DNA of 64,000 nt from Bacillus wiedmannii (GCF_001583695.1 NZ_LOBC01000039.1:124001-188000); one strand, 5' to 3'. Counted from the stretch's first letter, positions 16,803-25,805 are shown. Numbers and translations are program-made. Notes: a model not told the origin generated them from the sequence alone.

Positions 16803-18257
16803 CTACTCACCACATTCCTGTACTTTTTTCAATGAGAAGAAAATACTTGTACCTTCCCCAAGCTTACTTTCCGCCCAAATTTCTCCGCCATGTTCTTCAA
16901 CAATTTGCTTCGCTATCGCTAAGCCAAGTCCACTTCCACCTGTGCTAGAATTTCGCGATTGCTCTGCACGATAAAACCGCTCAAATATATACGGCAGCGT
17001 ATCAGCTTCTATACCTGATCCATTGTCCACCACTTTTACAATGACTGTATTGTTATCACTTAATACTGTTACAGTAATTTTCTTCGCTTCTTTATCCATG
17101 TATTTCACACAATTATGAATTAAATTTGATATCACTCTATTTATCTTTTCGCAATCGGCCGTTACATATAGTGGTGATGAATGTAATTGTAAATAAACTT
17201 CTATACCTTCCTCACTTAAATCCATCTGCATCTCTTCTAATAATTCTTGCATAAACATGTTTAATTCTATCGTTTCAAACTGAAAAGGAACTCGATTCAA
17301 ATCAAGCTTCGAAAACAAAAAGAGCTCATCAATGAGTGTATCCATATGCTTCGCCTTCGTATGAATGGTCGTTAAATACTTATCCATTTTTTTTGGCGTA
17401 TTTGCGACCCCGTCTTTTATGCCTTCTACATATCCGATAATAGATGTAATCGGTGTTTTTAAATCATGAGATATGTTTGAAATGAGCTCTTTTCGATTTT
17501 CTTCATACTGCGTTTGTACTTCAATCGACTCTTTTAATCTCTTCCTCATTTCCTCAAATCCTTGATTTAATTGCCCAATCTCATCATGGGATGTAACTGG
17601 AATTTGAAAATCTAAATCCCCTTCTTTAATTCTCCCAGTCGCATCTTTCAGTACAAAAATTGGTTTTATCACACTTCTTGAGACGAAATAACTTAATAGC
17701 CCTATGAGTAAAATGGCTAACAGTAAAAGCGCTCCGAACAAAATCGGAAATAACTTTTGTGTAAGATCGACAAATGAACTTTGCCTTTTTAGTACAAATA
17801 TACTCCCTTCTTCATCTCCAGGAAAATAAAAATCAAATTTTACATACCGATAAAATGTATCGCCTAGTTCCGTTGTACCACGACTATTAATATTTGCTGA
17901 TTCAAATTTTGGAAGGGCTTCTTTTAAAGATACACTTTCAAATATTTTTGTAGCATAAGAAATGGTTTCTCCCTTTCTTACAACTATTTTCACACCTTCT
18001 TTTTCAAGTGTTGAAACGAACGATTCATCTAATAGTTGAGATTGATTTTTCTTTGCCGCTAATTTCAATTCAATATACGTATTCTCTTCTTCTGGCGTAA
18101 GCGGCTTTTGAATATAGGAACTTTTATAGAAATTTTTCACTGATTCCAAGTCTCCTGTTATGGAAAAAACAATTAAAAATCCCGCGACTAATATGAGCGT
18201 AATGGAAACGAGAATAACAGCAATATAAGAGAATAAAAATCTTGTTTTAATAGACAT
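16803..18257 (-). CDS. Membrane sensor histidine kinase
   Basis: The 484-residue kinase has an N-terminal membrane helix (about 8-32, LFSYIAVILVSITLILVAGF), an extracellular sensor of about 130 residues and a second helix (about 170-192). A HAMP domain (ending FEEMRKRLKES) follows, then a HisKA H-box ISNISHDLKTPITSI and a HATPase with NLIHNCVKYM (N box), VVDNGSGIE (G1), IFERFYR (F) and GGSGLGLAIAKQIV (G2). First gene of the two-gene operon, 1 base before the regulator start. The signal is not evident. Confidence 0.93.
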   Translation of the reverse strand: MSIKTRFLFSYIAVILVSITLILVAGFLIVFSITGDLESVKNFYKSSYIQKPLTPEEENTYIELKLAAKKNQSQLLDESFVSTLEKEGVKIVVRKGETISYATKIFESVSLKEALPKFESANINSRGTTELGDTFYRYVKFDFYFPGDEEGSIFVLKRQSSFVDLTQKLFPILFGALLLLAILLIGLLSYFVSRSVIKPIFVLKDATGRIKEGDLDFQIPVTSHDEIGQLNQGFEEMRKRLKESIEVQTQYEENRKELISNISHDLKTPITSIIGYVEGIKDGVANTPKKMDKYLTTIHTKAKHMDTLIDELFLFSKLDLNRVPFQFETIELNMFMQELLEEMQMDLSEEGIEVYLQLHSSPLYVTADCEKINRVISNLIHNCVKYMDKEAKKITVTVLSDNNTVIVKVVDNGSGIEADTLPYIFERFYRAEQSRNSSTGGSGLGLAIAKQIVEEHGGEIWAESKLGEGTSIFFSLKKVQECGE

Positions 18258-18406
18258 ATGTTACATCCTCACTTTACCAAACCTTATTACTCATAAGCAT
18301 AAAAATATATGTTCAAATACTCAAGCGATTTTATAGTAATTTTAGCGTCAGTTTATAAAAATTTAATGTTCTTATTTTACAGTTGAAATGAGGAGGTTGA
18401 AATTCC

Positions 18407-19087
18407 ATGTTCAAAAAAACATTAAGCATGATCTGTTGCGTAATTTTTTTGCAAGGTTGCTCGCAAGAACAAGGAGTTAAAAAGGAGATGACAAACATGG
18501 AGACAGCGCTACTAGCAGCTACTGAAAAACAAGAAACGAATACCGTTATATCGTTACTCAAAAAAGGGGCTGACATAAATATAACAGACAATAAAGGACG
18601 TACCCCTCTTATGATTGCTACATACAAAAATGATGTGAAAACCGCAAAAGCGCTTATTGAAGCAGGTGCTAACGTAAATATCCAAGATGATATGAAAAAC
18701 AATCCCTTTCTATACGCCGGTGCAGAAGGTTACTTCGATATTTTAAAACTAACAATTGATGCCGGTGCAGATCCATCGCTTACAAATCGTTACGGCGGAA
18801 CAGCTCTTATCCCCGCCTCAGAACATGGCTATATTGATGTTATTAAAGAACTCCTTACGCGAACAACTATTGATGTTAACCATGTAAATAATCTCGGGTG
18901 GACCGCTTTAATGGAAGCCATCGTATTAAGTAACGGAAACGAAACACAGCAACAAGTCATTCAGCTTCTTATTGAACACGGTGCAGATGTAAATATTCCA
19001 GACAACGATGGTGTTACCCCGTTAGAGCACGCTCGCGCTCATAACTTTGAAGAGATAGAGAAGATTTTGTTAGAAGGACGTAAGTAA
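18407..19087 (+). CDS. Ankyrin-repeat lipoprotein
   Basis: 226 residues. The lipoprotein signal peptide ends LQGC with lipidated Cys18. After a short linker come about five to six ankyrin repeats from residue 35 to 226, with typical cores such as DNKGRTPLMIATYKNDVKTA and NLGWTALMEAIVL, and HGADVNIPDNDGVTPLEHA at the end. It is a surface-anchored protein-interaction scaffold; the partner is unknown. A GAGGAGG site precedes the ATG. It is monocistronic and divergent from the two-component operon. Confidence 0.9.
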   Translation: MFKKTLSMICCVIFLQGCSQEQGVKKEMTNMETALLAATEKQETNTVISLLKKGADINITDNKGRTPLMIATYKNDVKTAKALIEAGANVNIQDDMKNNPFLYAGAEGYFDILKLTIDAGADPSLTNRYGGTALIPASEHGYIDVIKELLTRTTIDVNHVNNLGWTALMEAIVLSNGNETQQQVIQLLIEHGADVNIPDNDGVTPLEHARAHNFEEIEKILLEGRK

Positions 19088-19166
19088 AAAGCTAATTTTT
19101 GCCTTCCTCCCCCGCCCTATGCTACATTTAACCCGTTACATTAATATTAATAGGGTGGGAATACAA

Positions 19167-20093
19167 ATGAATAAGCCTAACATTGGGATGATTGGACTTG
19201 GAAGTATTGCACAAAAAGCCTATCTTCCAACACTTACAAAAGAAACAGATTGGAATTTTGTAGGAGCGTTTACACCTAACGCAGAGAAAAGGAAACAAGT
19301 TTGCCAGCAATACCGTATTCAAGACTTCCATTCTATTGAAACGTTAGCCTCGGAATGTGATGCAATCTTCGTTCATAGTTCAACTGCATCGCATTATGAA
19401 ATCGTTTCTGAACTTCTGCAAAAAGGAATCGATGTTTATGTTGATAAGCCGCTAGCAGCTACAGTGGAACAAGCTGAGCAACTAGTCGAGTTGAGCGAAA
19501 AGCATAACCGAAAGTTAATGGTCGGATTTAATCGCCGATTCGTTCCTATGTATGTTGCTGCAAAAGAGCAAGCTCATAATATTTCATGGGTTCGAATTGA
19601 AAAGCATCGCACAAATAAAGTCGGGCCATATACATATGACTTTACTATGTTAGATGATTACTTACATATTGTAGATACTGCTCGCTGGTTAGCTAATGAT
19701 GACCTTAACGTCGTTCATAATATGATGCAAATCAATGAAAAGAATGAACTTCTTTACGGACATCATACATATACAACTCCAAGTGGACTGTTACTTTCTA
19801 CCGCGATGCATCGCCACGCCGGTACAAATTTAGAACAAATTGAACTTGTAACGACAGGTAAAATCATTCGCGTAAAAAATATGAACACATTTGAAGTTGA
19901 GCAGGAAAATGCAGTTTCTCAGATTGGTTCACCATCATGGGATACAAAGTTAAAACAACGTGGTTTTGAAGATGCTGTTCATCATTTTATCGAATGTGTA
20001 CACGGCGATACAAAGCCTGTTGTAGATGGATTAGAAGGATTAAAAACGCAGCAACTGTTGCAATCTCTACTGGAGAATGTAAACAAAAATTAA
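19167..20093 (+). CDS. Gfo/Idh/MocA family oxidoreductase (MviM-like)
   Basis: 308 residues from ATG 19167 (MNKPNIGMIGLGSIAQKAYL), 7 bases after GGGTGGGA; the longer frame lacks a ribosome site. The N-terminal Rossmann fold has GLGSIAQKAYLP and the VDKPLAAT motif (catalytic-lysine region, about 92-99). The C-terminal half is the mixed beta-sheet dimerisation domain (YDFTMLDDYLHIVDTARWL). It is an NAD(P)-dependent dehydrogenase of sugar-like substrates, which are not predictable here. No neighbour suggests a pathway. Confidence 0.88.
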   Translation: MNKPNIGMIGLGSIAQKAYLPTLTKETDWNFVGAFTPNAEKRKQVCQQYRIQDFHSIETLASECDAIFVHSSTASHYEIVSELLQKGIDVYVDKPLAATVEQAEQLVELSEKHNRKLMVGFNRRFVPMYVAAKEQAHNISWVRIEKHRTNKVGPYTYDFTMLDDYLHIVDTARWLANDDLNVVHNMMQINEKNELLYGHHTYTTPSGLLLSTAMHRHAGTNLEQIELVTTGKIIRVKNMNTFEVEQENAVSQIGSPSWDTKLKQRGFEDAVHHFIECVHGDTKPVVDGLEGLKTQQLLQSLLENVNKN

Positions 20094-20221
20094 AACGGAT
20101 ACATTTTTCAGAATTTACTTTCATTCCCATTTCCTCTTTATTTCTCTCGCAAATTTCTATAGAATATGTTGATAGGAATTATAAATTTCATATTGAATCG
20201 TGGAAAGGATGGGATTAACAC

Positions 20222-20620
20222 ATGTGGAACGAGTTTAAAAAGTTCGCTTTAAAGGGAAACGTAATTGATCTAGCTGTCGGGGTTGTAATCGGTGCTGCAT
20301 TCGGTAAAATCGTTAGTTCTTTAGTAAAAGATATCATTACACCATTAATTGGTTTATTAATGGGAGGAATTAACTTCACAGGATTAAAATTTACAGTCGG
20401 CGAGGCCTCTGTTAAATACGGTAACTTTATCCAAACAATTTTCGACTTCCTAATCGTTGCATTTGCAATCTTCATTTTCGTTAAAGTCTTTAACAAAATG
20501 ACTTTAAAAAGAGAAGCTGAAAAGACAGAAGAAATTCCAGAACCAACAAAAGAAGAAGTTCTTCTTAGCGAAATTCGCGACTTATTAAAACAACAAAATT
20601 CTTCTAAAGATAGAGCATAA
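20222..20620 (+). CDS. mscL: Large-conductance mechanosensitive channel
   Basis: The 132-residue inner-membrane channel opens under osmotic downshock. It shows the N-terminal amphipathic helix [22 protein letters not shown]1 [20 protein letters not shown], a periplasmic loop, TM2 ([18 protein letters not shown]) and the charged C-terminal helix bundle ([15 protein letters not shown]). The length is normal. GGATGGGA precedes the ATG, and a terminator follows. Confidence 0.97.
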   Translation: MWNEFKKFALKGNVIDLAVGVVIGAAFGKIVSSLVKDIITPLIGLLMGGINFTGLKFTVGEASVKYGNFIQTIFDFLIVAFAIFIFVKVFNKMTLKREAEKTEEIPEPTKEEVLLSEIRDLLKQQNSSKDRA

Positions 20621-20633
20621 TTGAACGGATAAA

Positions 20634-20664
20634 AAGGCATGCCCCTCGGGACATGCCTTTTCTA
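20634..20664. terminator. mscL terminator
   Basis: AAAAGGCATG-CCC pairs with GGG-ACATGCCTTTT around a 3-base loop. It can act in both directions for the convergent neighbour. Confidence 0.85.
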
Positions 20665-20668
20665 TATG

Positions 20669-20941
20669 CTATAACGTTTCCGAATTCATATGAATAAATA
20701 AAATAATACCTGCAACCATAAGTACCATAATACTACCTGCAAATAGTGTAATACCCATGAACATTAAACTTGTGCTCATGTCCACTGATACACTTTCAAT
20801 AAAAATAGAAATTACATACGTGATAAGGGCAATTCCTGCAAGAATACTTCCTGGAACAAATCGCTTTAAGCCATTTTGTTTTAACGTCATATATGCAAAA
20901 ATAGCAGTCATACAAAGCGTAATTATCCAAAGAACGATCAT
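20669..20941 (-). CDS. Small three-helix membrane protein
   Basis: 90 residues after a strong GGGGGGAGAAGAG site. Helices lie at about 2-19, 32-50 and 62-85, with a basic loop (KQNGLKRFVPG). No conserved motif or family is recognised. It converges with mscL. Confidence 0.6.
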   Translation of the reverse strand: MIVLWIITLCMTAIFAYMTLKQNGLKRFVPGSILAGIALITYVISIFIESVSVDMSTSLMFMGITLFAGSIMVLMVAGIILFIHMNSETL

Positions 20942-21088
20942 CTCTTCTCCCCCCTCACAAGCCTTTTCTTTCTATTATACATGACATTGCCCTATAATAG
21001 TTAAATTTGCACTTATGTGACATATAACAAGGAATAACCCCAACTGTAGCGAAGTCACCAATAGGCCACATACTCGGGAGGATTTCAA

Positions 21089-21400
21089 TTGGAAGATGAT
21101 ATTGTAGGATACTTTAAACAAGTAGAGCGATTCGATTATATTACAATCGACTTAGACAAAAAGTTTTTTTATGTCTAAGTTGTACAATTAGAAACAAATA
21201 TAACTTTGCTAAAATTATCACTTAACTTAGACAAAGATGAAACTATTATTGCTGGCAATGTAAAACAATATAATCCTTCTCGGTTAGAACAATTAATACA
21301 AAGTTTTAAACGCACTGCACACAAACATGCCTGGAACATAATTTATGAAGTCCTGAAGAACTTTTTGCATTTTGGAAAGAGAATTAATCCCCCCAATTAA
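21089..21400 (+). pseudogene. Small gene interrupted by an in-frame stop
   Basis: TTG 21089 follows CGGGAGG at 7 bases and opens a frame MEDDIVGYFKQVERFDYITI that stops TAA at 21176-21178 after 29 codons. The same frame then continues open to 21400 with coding character (LKLSLNLDKDETIIAGNVKQ, KHAWNIIYEVLKNFLHFG). The simplest reading is one gene of about 103 codons broken by a nonsense mutation. No family is recognised. The second half alone has no good ribosome site. Confidence 0.5.
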
Positions 21401-21470
21401 AAATGGTTATTTTTTCTATTAATTGATATAATTATCATATACAAATATTCTTTATAAGGGAGTGTTCATA

Positions 21471-21698
21471 ATGATTTGGATTTCACTAATCGTATTAGCC
21501 TATTTCATCATTCTCGTTCCAATACAGTATAACTATATTAAGATATTAAAGACAAAACAGAACGTGTCACAAAATGAACTATATGACAACATGTCTTATG
21601 AAGAATCCCAAATACATTATCATTATCAAAGTAACGTATTTACAATACCTGCTTCGCTTGTCGCAAGTATTATTTATAAGGTGAAACATGCAGCATAA
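21471..21698 (+). CDS. Small membrane-anchored protein upstream of a DUF4288 gene
   Basis: 75 residues from ATG 21471, 6 bases after AAGGGAGTG. An N-terminal helix (MIWISLIVLAYFIILVPIQY) is followed by a hydrophilic part with YDNMSYEESQIHYHYQ. It overlaps the next gene by 11 bases, so they are probably translationally coupled. No family is recognised. Confidence 0.6.
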   Translation: MIWISLIVLAYFIILVPIQYNYIKILKTKQNVSQNELYDNMSYEESQIHYHYQSNVFTIPASLVASIIYKVKHAA

Positions 21699-22062
21699 TA
21701 TGTACGCTGTAAAATTATTGTTTGAGTCTGTTCATTCTGGTGAGCCTGATCCTACGAAAATTGATGAGCATTATGAAGAAAGTCACAATACACTTTTTGA
21801 AGAAAGTATTATTCTTGTTAAGGCAAACAGTATAGAGGAAGCTCACGAATTAGGTGAAAAGATAGCTATACTCTCTGAAGAATCGTACGATAATATGTAC
21901 GATGAGCAAGTGACGTGGACGTTTCGAAAAGTATTGCATGTGTTTGAATTAGACGATACATCATTTGAAACGGGAAAAGAATTGTACGCAAGATTTTTAC
22001 ACGTTAAGAAAAATGAAAAGATAGATACCGTAGTAAAAGCATACTATCCTGAATACGAATAA
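21688..22062 (+). CDS. DUF4288 domain protein
   Basis: 124 residues, acidic and cytosolic. The pattern MYAVKLLFESVHSGEPDP, LVKANSIEEAHELGEKIA and VTWTFRKVLHVFELDD matches the DUF4288 family, which is often found near immunity and toxin genes. The last 26 bases of the gene are the first copy of a perfect triple tandem repeat that runs on into the 3' region. Confidence 0.8.
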   Translation: MQHNMYAVKLLFESVHSGEPDPTKIDEHYEESHNTLFEESIILVKANSIEEAHELGEKIAILSEESYDNMYDEQVTWTFRKVLHVFELDDTSFETGKELYARFLHVKKNEKIDTVVKAYYPEYE

Positions 22063-22112
22063 AAGCATACTATCCTGAATACGAATAAAAGCATACTATC
22101 CTGAATACGAAT
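22035..22112 (+). repeat. Three perfect 26-base tandem copies at the end of the DUF4288 gene
   Basis: Units begin at 22035, 22061 and 22087, each starting AAAAGCATACTATCCTGAAT. Copy 1 encodes the C-terminal KAYYPEYE and stop; copies 2 and 3 are untranslated and lead into the terminator. The unit is not a multiple of three. Slippage or a recent local amplification is likely. Confidence 0.95.
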
Positions 22113-22146
22113 AAAAGCTCACAGCAAATGCTGTGAGCTTTTTTAT
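22113..22146. terminator. Terminator between the DUF4288 gene and ccpA
   Basis: AAAAGCTCACAGC pairs with GCTGTGAGCTTTT around AAAT, with a T-run. It is usable in both directions. Confidence 0.9.
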
Positions 22147-22148
22147 AC

Positions 22149-23147
22149 TTATTTCGTTGAATCTCTAAATTGGATGCGGTGAGGTAAGATAACAGTGTGA
22201 TCTTCCACTTTTTCTTTGTTCATATACTTTGTTAATAGACGCATTGCTACTGCACCGATATCATACATTGGTTGTACAACTGTTGAAAGTTGTGGACGAA
22301 CCATTAATGCAAGGCGTGTATTATCGAAACCAAGTACTTCTACATCAGTTGGTACGTTTAATCCAGCGTCTTGTGCTGCATGGATTACACCTAGTGCCAT
22401 TTCGTCAGAAGATACGAAGATTGCTGTTGGCTTTTCATCACTGCTCCAAAGCTTTTCGAATGCTTCGATACCTGAATCATATGTGTAATCTCCATCGATT
22501 ATAAGATTTTCATCATATGAAATACCTGCTTCTTCTAAAGCTTTTTTATAACCTTGTAACTTCTTCGCGCTTCCCGCTTTATTAATGAAAGGACCAGAGA
22601 CGAAACCGATACGCGTATGTCCTTGCTCAATAAAGTGCTTCATTGCGTCGTAAGCTGCTTGCGTGTAATCAATATTTACTGATGGCGTTTCATTTTGCTC
22701 ATCAAATGACGCTGCTAATACGATTGGTACTGGAGACTTTTTGAATTCTTCAATGTGAATGTCTGTAATATCTTCACCCATGAAAACAATTCCGTCCACT
22801 TGTTTTCCAAGCATCGTATTTAATAAATGGAACTCTTTCTCTTTGTTTTGGTCAGAGTTACTTAAAATGATGTTATATTTGTACATTGTTGCGATATCTT
22901 CAATTCCACGAGCAAGTTCTGCATAAAACGTATTTGAGATATCAGGAATAATAACACCTACTGTAGTTGTCTTCTTACTTGCTAGTCCACGTGCTACCGC
23001 ATTTGGGCGGTACCCTAAACGATCAATTGCTTCTAATACTTTCTTTCTTGTTGTAGGCTTTACATTTGGATTACCGTTCACTACACGAGACACGGTAGCC
23101 ATTGAAACGTTTGCTTCACGCGCTACATCATAAATTGTTACGTTCAT
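22149..23147 (-). CDS. ccpA: Catabolite control protein A
   Basis: This LacI/GalR-family master regulator of carbon catabolite repression binds cre sites with HPr-Ser-P. 332 residues from ATG 23147 ([20 protein letters not shown]), 11 bases after AAGGAG. The N-terminal helix-turn-helix and hinge ([29 protein letters not shown]) precede the periplasmic-binding-like core with [20 protein letters not shown]. The length matches B. subtilis. In many Bacillus genomes aroA lies immediately upstream on the same strand; here only a remnant remains. Confidence 0.97.
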   Translation of the reverse strand: MNVTIYDVAREANVSMATVSRVVNGNPNVKPTTRKKVLEAIDRLGYRPNAVARGLASKKTTTVGVIIPDISNTFYAELARGIEDIATMYKYNIILSNSDQNKEKEFHLLNTMLGKQVDGIVFMGEDITDIHIEEFKKSPVPIVLAASFDEQNETPSVNIDYTQAAYDAMKHFIEQGHTRIGFVSGPFINKAGSAKKLQGYKKALEEAGISYDENLIIDGDYTYDSGIEAFEKLWSSDEKPTAIFVSSDEMALGVIHAAQDAGLNVPTDVEVLGFDNTRLALMVRPQLSTVVQPMYDIGAVAMRLLTKYMNKEKVEDHTVILPHRIQFRDSTK

Positions 23148-23433
23148 CTCATCGCACACTCCTTCTATTTTTGTTATCTATTTTTATGTATCGGTTACTT
23201 GAATGAAAAAAAGACATCAACTCTATTTGCAGATGCCACCAATCGTCCCGAGTTCTTCCTTTTACTAATGATACGATAAAAACGCAGGCTCATACAATAT
23301 TTTCCCGCAAAAGTTTCGAAAAAATTCGCTTCTTTTCTCGTATTTTCGTATTTTTTATGAAAAAAAGGGCATTTTTTGTAAAAAAATAGATATTACATGA
23401 GTGGAAACTGTATATTAAGCCGTACGTTAGTAA

Positions 23434-23495
23434 ATGAAATTTATATCAGCGATTTTGTAAATATATCGACTTACCAACAAAAATCGACAATGAAA
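23434..23495 (+). repeat. Dispersed intergenic repeat, copy 2
   Basis: TTATATCAGCGATTTT followed by core ATATCGACTTACCAACAA (23463-23480) and AAATCGAC. It lies between ccpA and the aroA remnant and reaches into the broken 3' end of the latter. Confidence 0.7.
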
Positions 23496-23509
23496 GTCGC
23501 TATACAATA

Positions 23510-23745
23510 AGAGGCAGCAGTTCCAAATACTTTTAATTCGTTCATCAATTCATTGAACTGCGGAATATTCATTCGTTGTGCCTGGATCTGGGCTGGCAAT
23601 AGAAGATCACATCGTCCTGTAGAATACGTTATATCGACAACAACAGGTAAATGTATTTCTTTCTTTAAAATCGACACAGCGGAAACATGAAGCGTATTAC
23701 GCATCGATCTTTCATTACTTCAGAAACTAATTGTAAATCACTACC
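23510..23745 (-). pseudogene. aroA: aroA (DAHP synthase/chorismate mutase) deletion remnant
   Basis: On the minus strand an open frame of 77 codons from 23704 reads [36 protein letters not shown], then [19 protein letters not shown]. These are two C-terminal blocks of the AroA/AroG-type DAHP synthase ([34 protein letters not shown], QQMxIPEF). The roughly 30 residues between them, including the AEVHPDPS metal/substrate loop, are missing. Just upstream, in another frame (about 23710-23745), [11 protein letters not shown] matches an earlier strand of the barrel. So at least two deletions have removed most of the gene. The place, upstream of ccpA on the same strand, is where intact aroA sits in B. 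subtilis. Confidence 0.8.
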
Positions 23746-23768
23746 TATTTATTGGTAGTTTATATATA

Positions 23769-24251
23769 TTAGCATTTAAATCTCGATTCCTCTAATTTCA
23801 AAAATTTCCTAAATCCATTTACCAAATCTTTTTTCGTAGTGGGAACTTCTTGAGGCATATAATTAACAAAACTCACCATATCTTCTGGATAGTGATGATT
23901 TCCATAAAACTTTGCAATTTCATTTAATAACTCATTATCTTCTGTACATCTTTCTTTTATCTCAGATAAACAAACAAATCTTAGTTTTCTCTTCTCCTCT
24001 ACTAACACTGTGCTTTCTTCATCTAATTGAGGAAAATAATTAGTTTTTATTTCTAACATCACCTTACCTAAATTTTCATTAGCGACTCCCCATGACAGTT
24101 CACTAACAAACTCACTTTCATCACCAATCCCCATCAATTCTACTGCATAATCAGAAATAACGTCTTTACTAAAATAATTCCCTTGGACGCCTACAAAAAT
24201 AGTTTTCCAATCATACTTAATATGTTTATTTTTTAAGTCTTTTAAGTTCAT
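23769..24251 (-). CDS. Orphan immunity-type protein (DUF2247-like)
   Basis: 160 residues, soluble and acidic. KHIKYDWKTIFVGVQGNYFS at the N-terminus, a central LGKVMLEIKTNYFPQLDEES and the C-terminal KKDLVNGFRKFLKLEES recall the DUF2247 family, seen as immunity genes in polymorphic-toxin loci. The family call is from memory. Its ATG overlaps by ATGA the end of a 23-codon toxin-like tail (24248-24319), so it was once the second gene of a toxin-immunity pair. No toxin body is present. Confidence 0.6.
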   Translation of the reverse strand: MNLKDLKNKHIKYDWKTIFVGVQGNYFSKDVISDYAVELMGIGDESEFVSELSWGVANENLGKVMLEIKTNYFPQLDEESTVLVEEKRKLRFVCLSEIKERCTEDNELLNEIAKFYGNHHYPEDMVSFVNYMPQEVPTTKKDLVNGFRKFLKLEESRFKC

Positions 24252-24319
24252 ATGACTTCTCCCTTACTTTTTGGAATTTGATTTGGTTCACCCGCCATAA
24301 CACCATTTTCAATAAAAAA
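24248..24319 (-). pseudogene. Residual C-terminal tail of a lost toxin gene
   Basis: On the minus strand an open frame without a start reads FFIENGVMAGEPNQIPKSKG, then EVI and TGA, overlapping the immunity ATG as ATGA. Proline-rich, basic tails of this kind end HNH-type toxin domains. Everything upstream is replaced by the terminator of the next gene. Confidence 0.4.
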
Positions 24320-24347
24320 AAGACAGTTTAAACACTGTCTTTTTTTA
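24314..24347 (-). terminator. Terminator of the CamS-like gene
   Basis: AAAAAGACAGT-TTAA-ACACTGTCTTTTT forms a symmetrical stem with runs of A and T. It overlaps the stop of the CamS gene. Confidence 0.8.
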
Positions 24348-25361
24348 TAAGAAGGAAACAAACGGTTTTTCGCTGTTTTTCTCTTTTATAATAATTGCCT
24401 CGATTTTACTCTCGGACTTTATCTGCAATTGTACTTTCGCATCTTTAGGTAATTTTTCTAACATACTTTGAGCAGCCATTTGAGTAAGAGCCATTAATTC
24501 TGTTTTACCGTTATATTTAATAACGATATTCATATTTAATGTATCCATCTGGTTTTTCTTGTAAGAAACTTTAGCATTGACTGGGATAAAATCTGCCGGA
24601 GAAAAATCTTTTATTGCCTTAGCAAATTCAGTTATTTTTGTATTATCTTCTCCATGCGCTTGTTTAAATTCATCAGAAGGATATGAATACGCTTGTTCAT
24701 CGATCGTACTCCAATTTCCAAGGTTCATATCATTCTTTTGAACGGTAGCACTAGCAATATACGTACCATTTTTTAAAGAACTTGTACTTTCTTGCTTAAA
24801 GATAGCAAACGTAATTGGAGACTTATTATACTTGTCATTTTTATTAATCGCTTCAATAAGTTGCTTGGCAACTTCAGTACCTTTAGACATTGCTTCTTCA
24901 TTCGATACACTTGAAGACATTGCTAACCCAATCACTACACCAGATAAACTTAGTTCGTTTGAATTCTGTTTTCCGAAATAGTCTTGTTCTATAATATTCG
25001 TCAAAACGGGTGCTTCTACTTTTGCGACTAGTTCATCAACTAACTTCTCCGGAATATACTGATTTAATTGTAGTACATGATTTTCTGTATCAAATTGCTC
25101 TTTTGCAATATTCATTAAACCATTTTCATACTCTGCTAAATCTAATTTAGAATTTGTTTTTATATTAGCTGTATTTATAACCTTTTGTTCCTTTAAAGGA
25201 ATTACAGTTCTATAATAATCTTTCGAAACAGCTGTTCTCGGAATCATACTTTTTTCTTTCGTATCCTTCTGTATAACTTCATCCTTCTTACTAATCGTAT
25301 TATTACTACAAGCTCCTAGTAATAAACTTACGACCGCGAAGGATAATGCCATTTTCTTCAT
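24345..25361 (-). CDS. CamS-family lipoprotein (YerH-like)
   Basis: 338 residues. The lipoprotein signal peptide ends LLGAC (Cys18). The mature part has the CamS family pattern: YYRTVIPLKEQKVINTANI, LDLAEYENGLMNIAKEQFD and VLQLNQYIPEKLVDELVAKV. In enterococci the CamS signal peptide yields a sex pheromone; in Bacillus the role is unknown. It is attached to the outer face of the membrane. No SD-like site is obvious in the sequence just before the ATG. Confidence 0.85.
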   Translation of the reverse strand: MKKMALSFAVVSLLLGACSNNTISKKDEVIQKDTKEKSMIPRTAVSKDYYRTVIPLKEQKVINTANIKTNSKLDLAEYENGLMNIAKEQFDTENHVLQLNQYIPEKLVDELVAKVEAPVLTNIIEQDYFGKQNSNELSLSGVVIGLAMSSSVSNEEAMSKGTEVAKQLIEAINKNDKYNKSPITFAIFKQESTSSLKNGTYIASATVQKNDMNLGNWSTIDEQAYSYPSDEFKQAHGEDNTKITEFAKAIKDFSPADFIPVNAKVSYKKNQMDTLNMNIVIKYNGKTELMALTQMAAQSMLEKLPKDAKVQLQIKSESKIEAIIIKEKNSEKPFVSFL

Positions 25362-25441
25362 TACTTAAAACCTACTTTCAACAATCTAGTTATTTAATTT
25401 GAACTATTAACAGTGTACCATTAAATATATTTCAACAAAAA

Positions 25442-25482
25442 CAAAAAAAAGAAGCAAGCACCTTTCGCTTGCTTCTTTTTAC
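25442..25482 (-). terminator. ytxGJ terminator
   Basis: GAAGCAAGC pairs with GCTTGCTTC around ACCTTTC, with an A-run to the left, giving Ts after the stem on the minus strand. Confidence 0.85.
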
Positions 25483-25805
25483 TTAATATTCTCTTCTAAA
25501 GCGTCTTTTTTGATGTTCCAATGAGACGTATTCCATACTACCATCCCATCTTTTATGTATAACACTTGCGGAGATTCATGTTTAATGCTGTACTGTTCTG
25601 CAATAAGATTCGAAACATCTCGCGCATCTTGTACGTATAAGTAATACGCTGGTACTGCTCTTTCTTCATTACAATACGCTTGAAATTCTGTATATGCACC
25701 GTGACTGATCGGGCATGTCGTACTATGTTTAAAAAGAATATACGGCTCGTTTTTTTCTACTAATACTTCAAGCTCTTCAATTGCTTCAATTTTTGTCATA
25801 TTCAT
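25479..25805 (-). CDS. ytxJ: Bacillithiol-system redox protein YtxJ
   Basis: 108 residues, thioredoxin-like (DUF2847), thought to act as a monothiol bacilliredoxin-type reductase. The active-site cysteine is in FKHSTTCPISHGAYTEFQ. The cis-proline region (SPQVLYIKDG) is present. I chose ATG 25805, overlapping the ytxG stop as ATGA, with GAGGTG upstream. Second gene of ytxG-ytxJ. Confidence 0.92.
   Translation of the reverse strand: MNMTKIEAIEELEVLVEKNEPYILFKHSTTCPISHGAYTEFQAYCNEERAVPAYYLYVQDARDVSNLIAEQYSIKHESPQVLYIKDGMVVWNTSHWNIKKDALEENIK

Noticed and set aside
23471-23704. 77-residue open frame taken as an intact small gene
   Set aside because: Its sequence is the C-terminal part of AroA with an internal deletion and a non-homologous end; it is a remnant, not a new gene.
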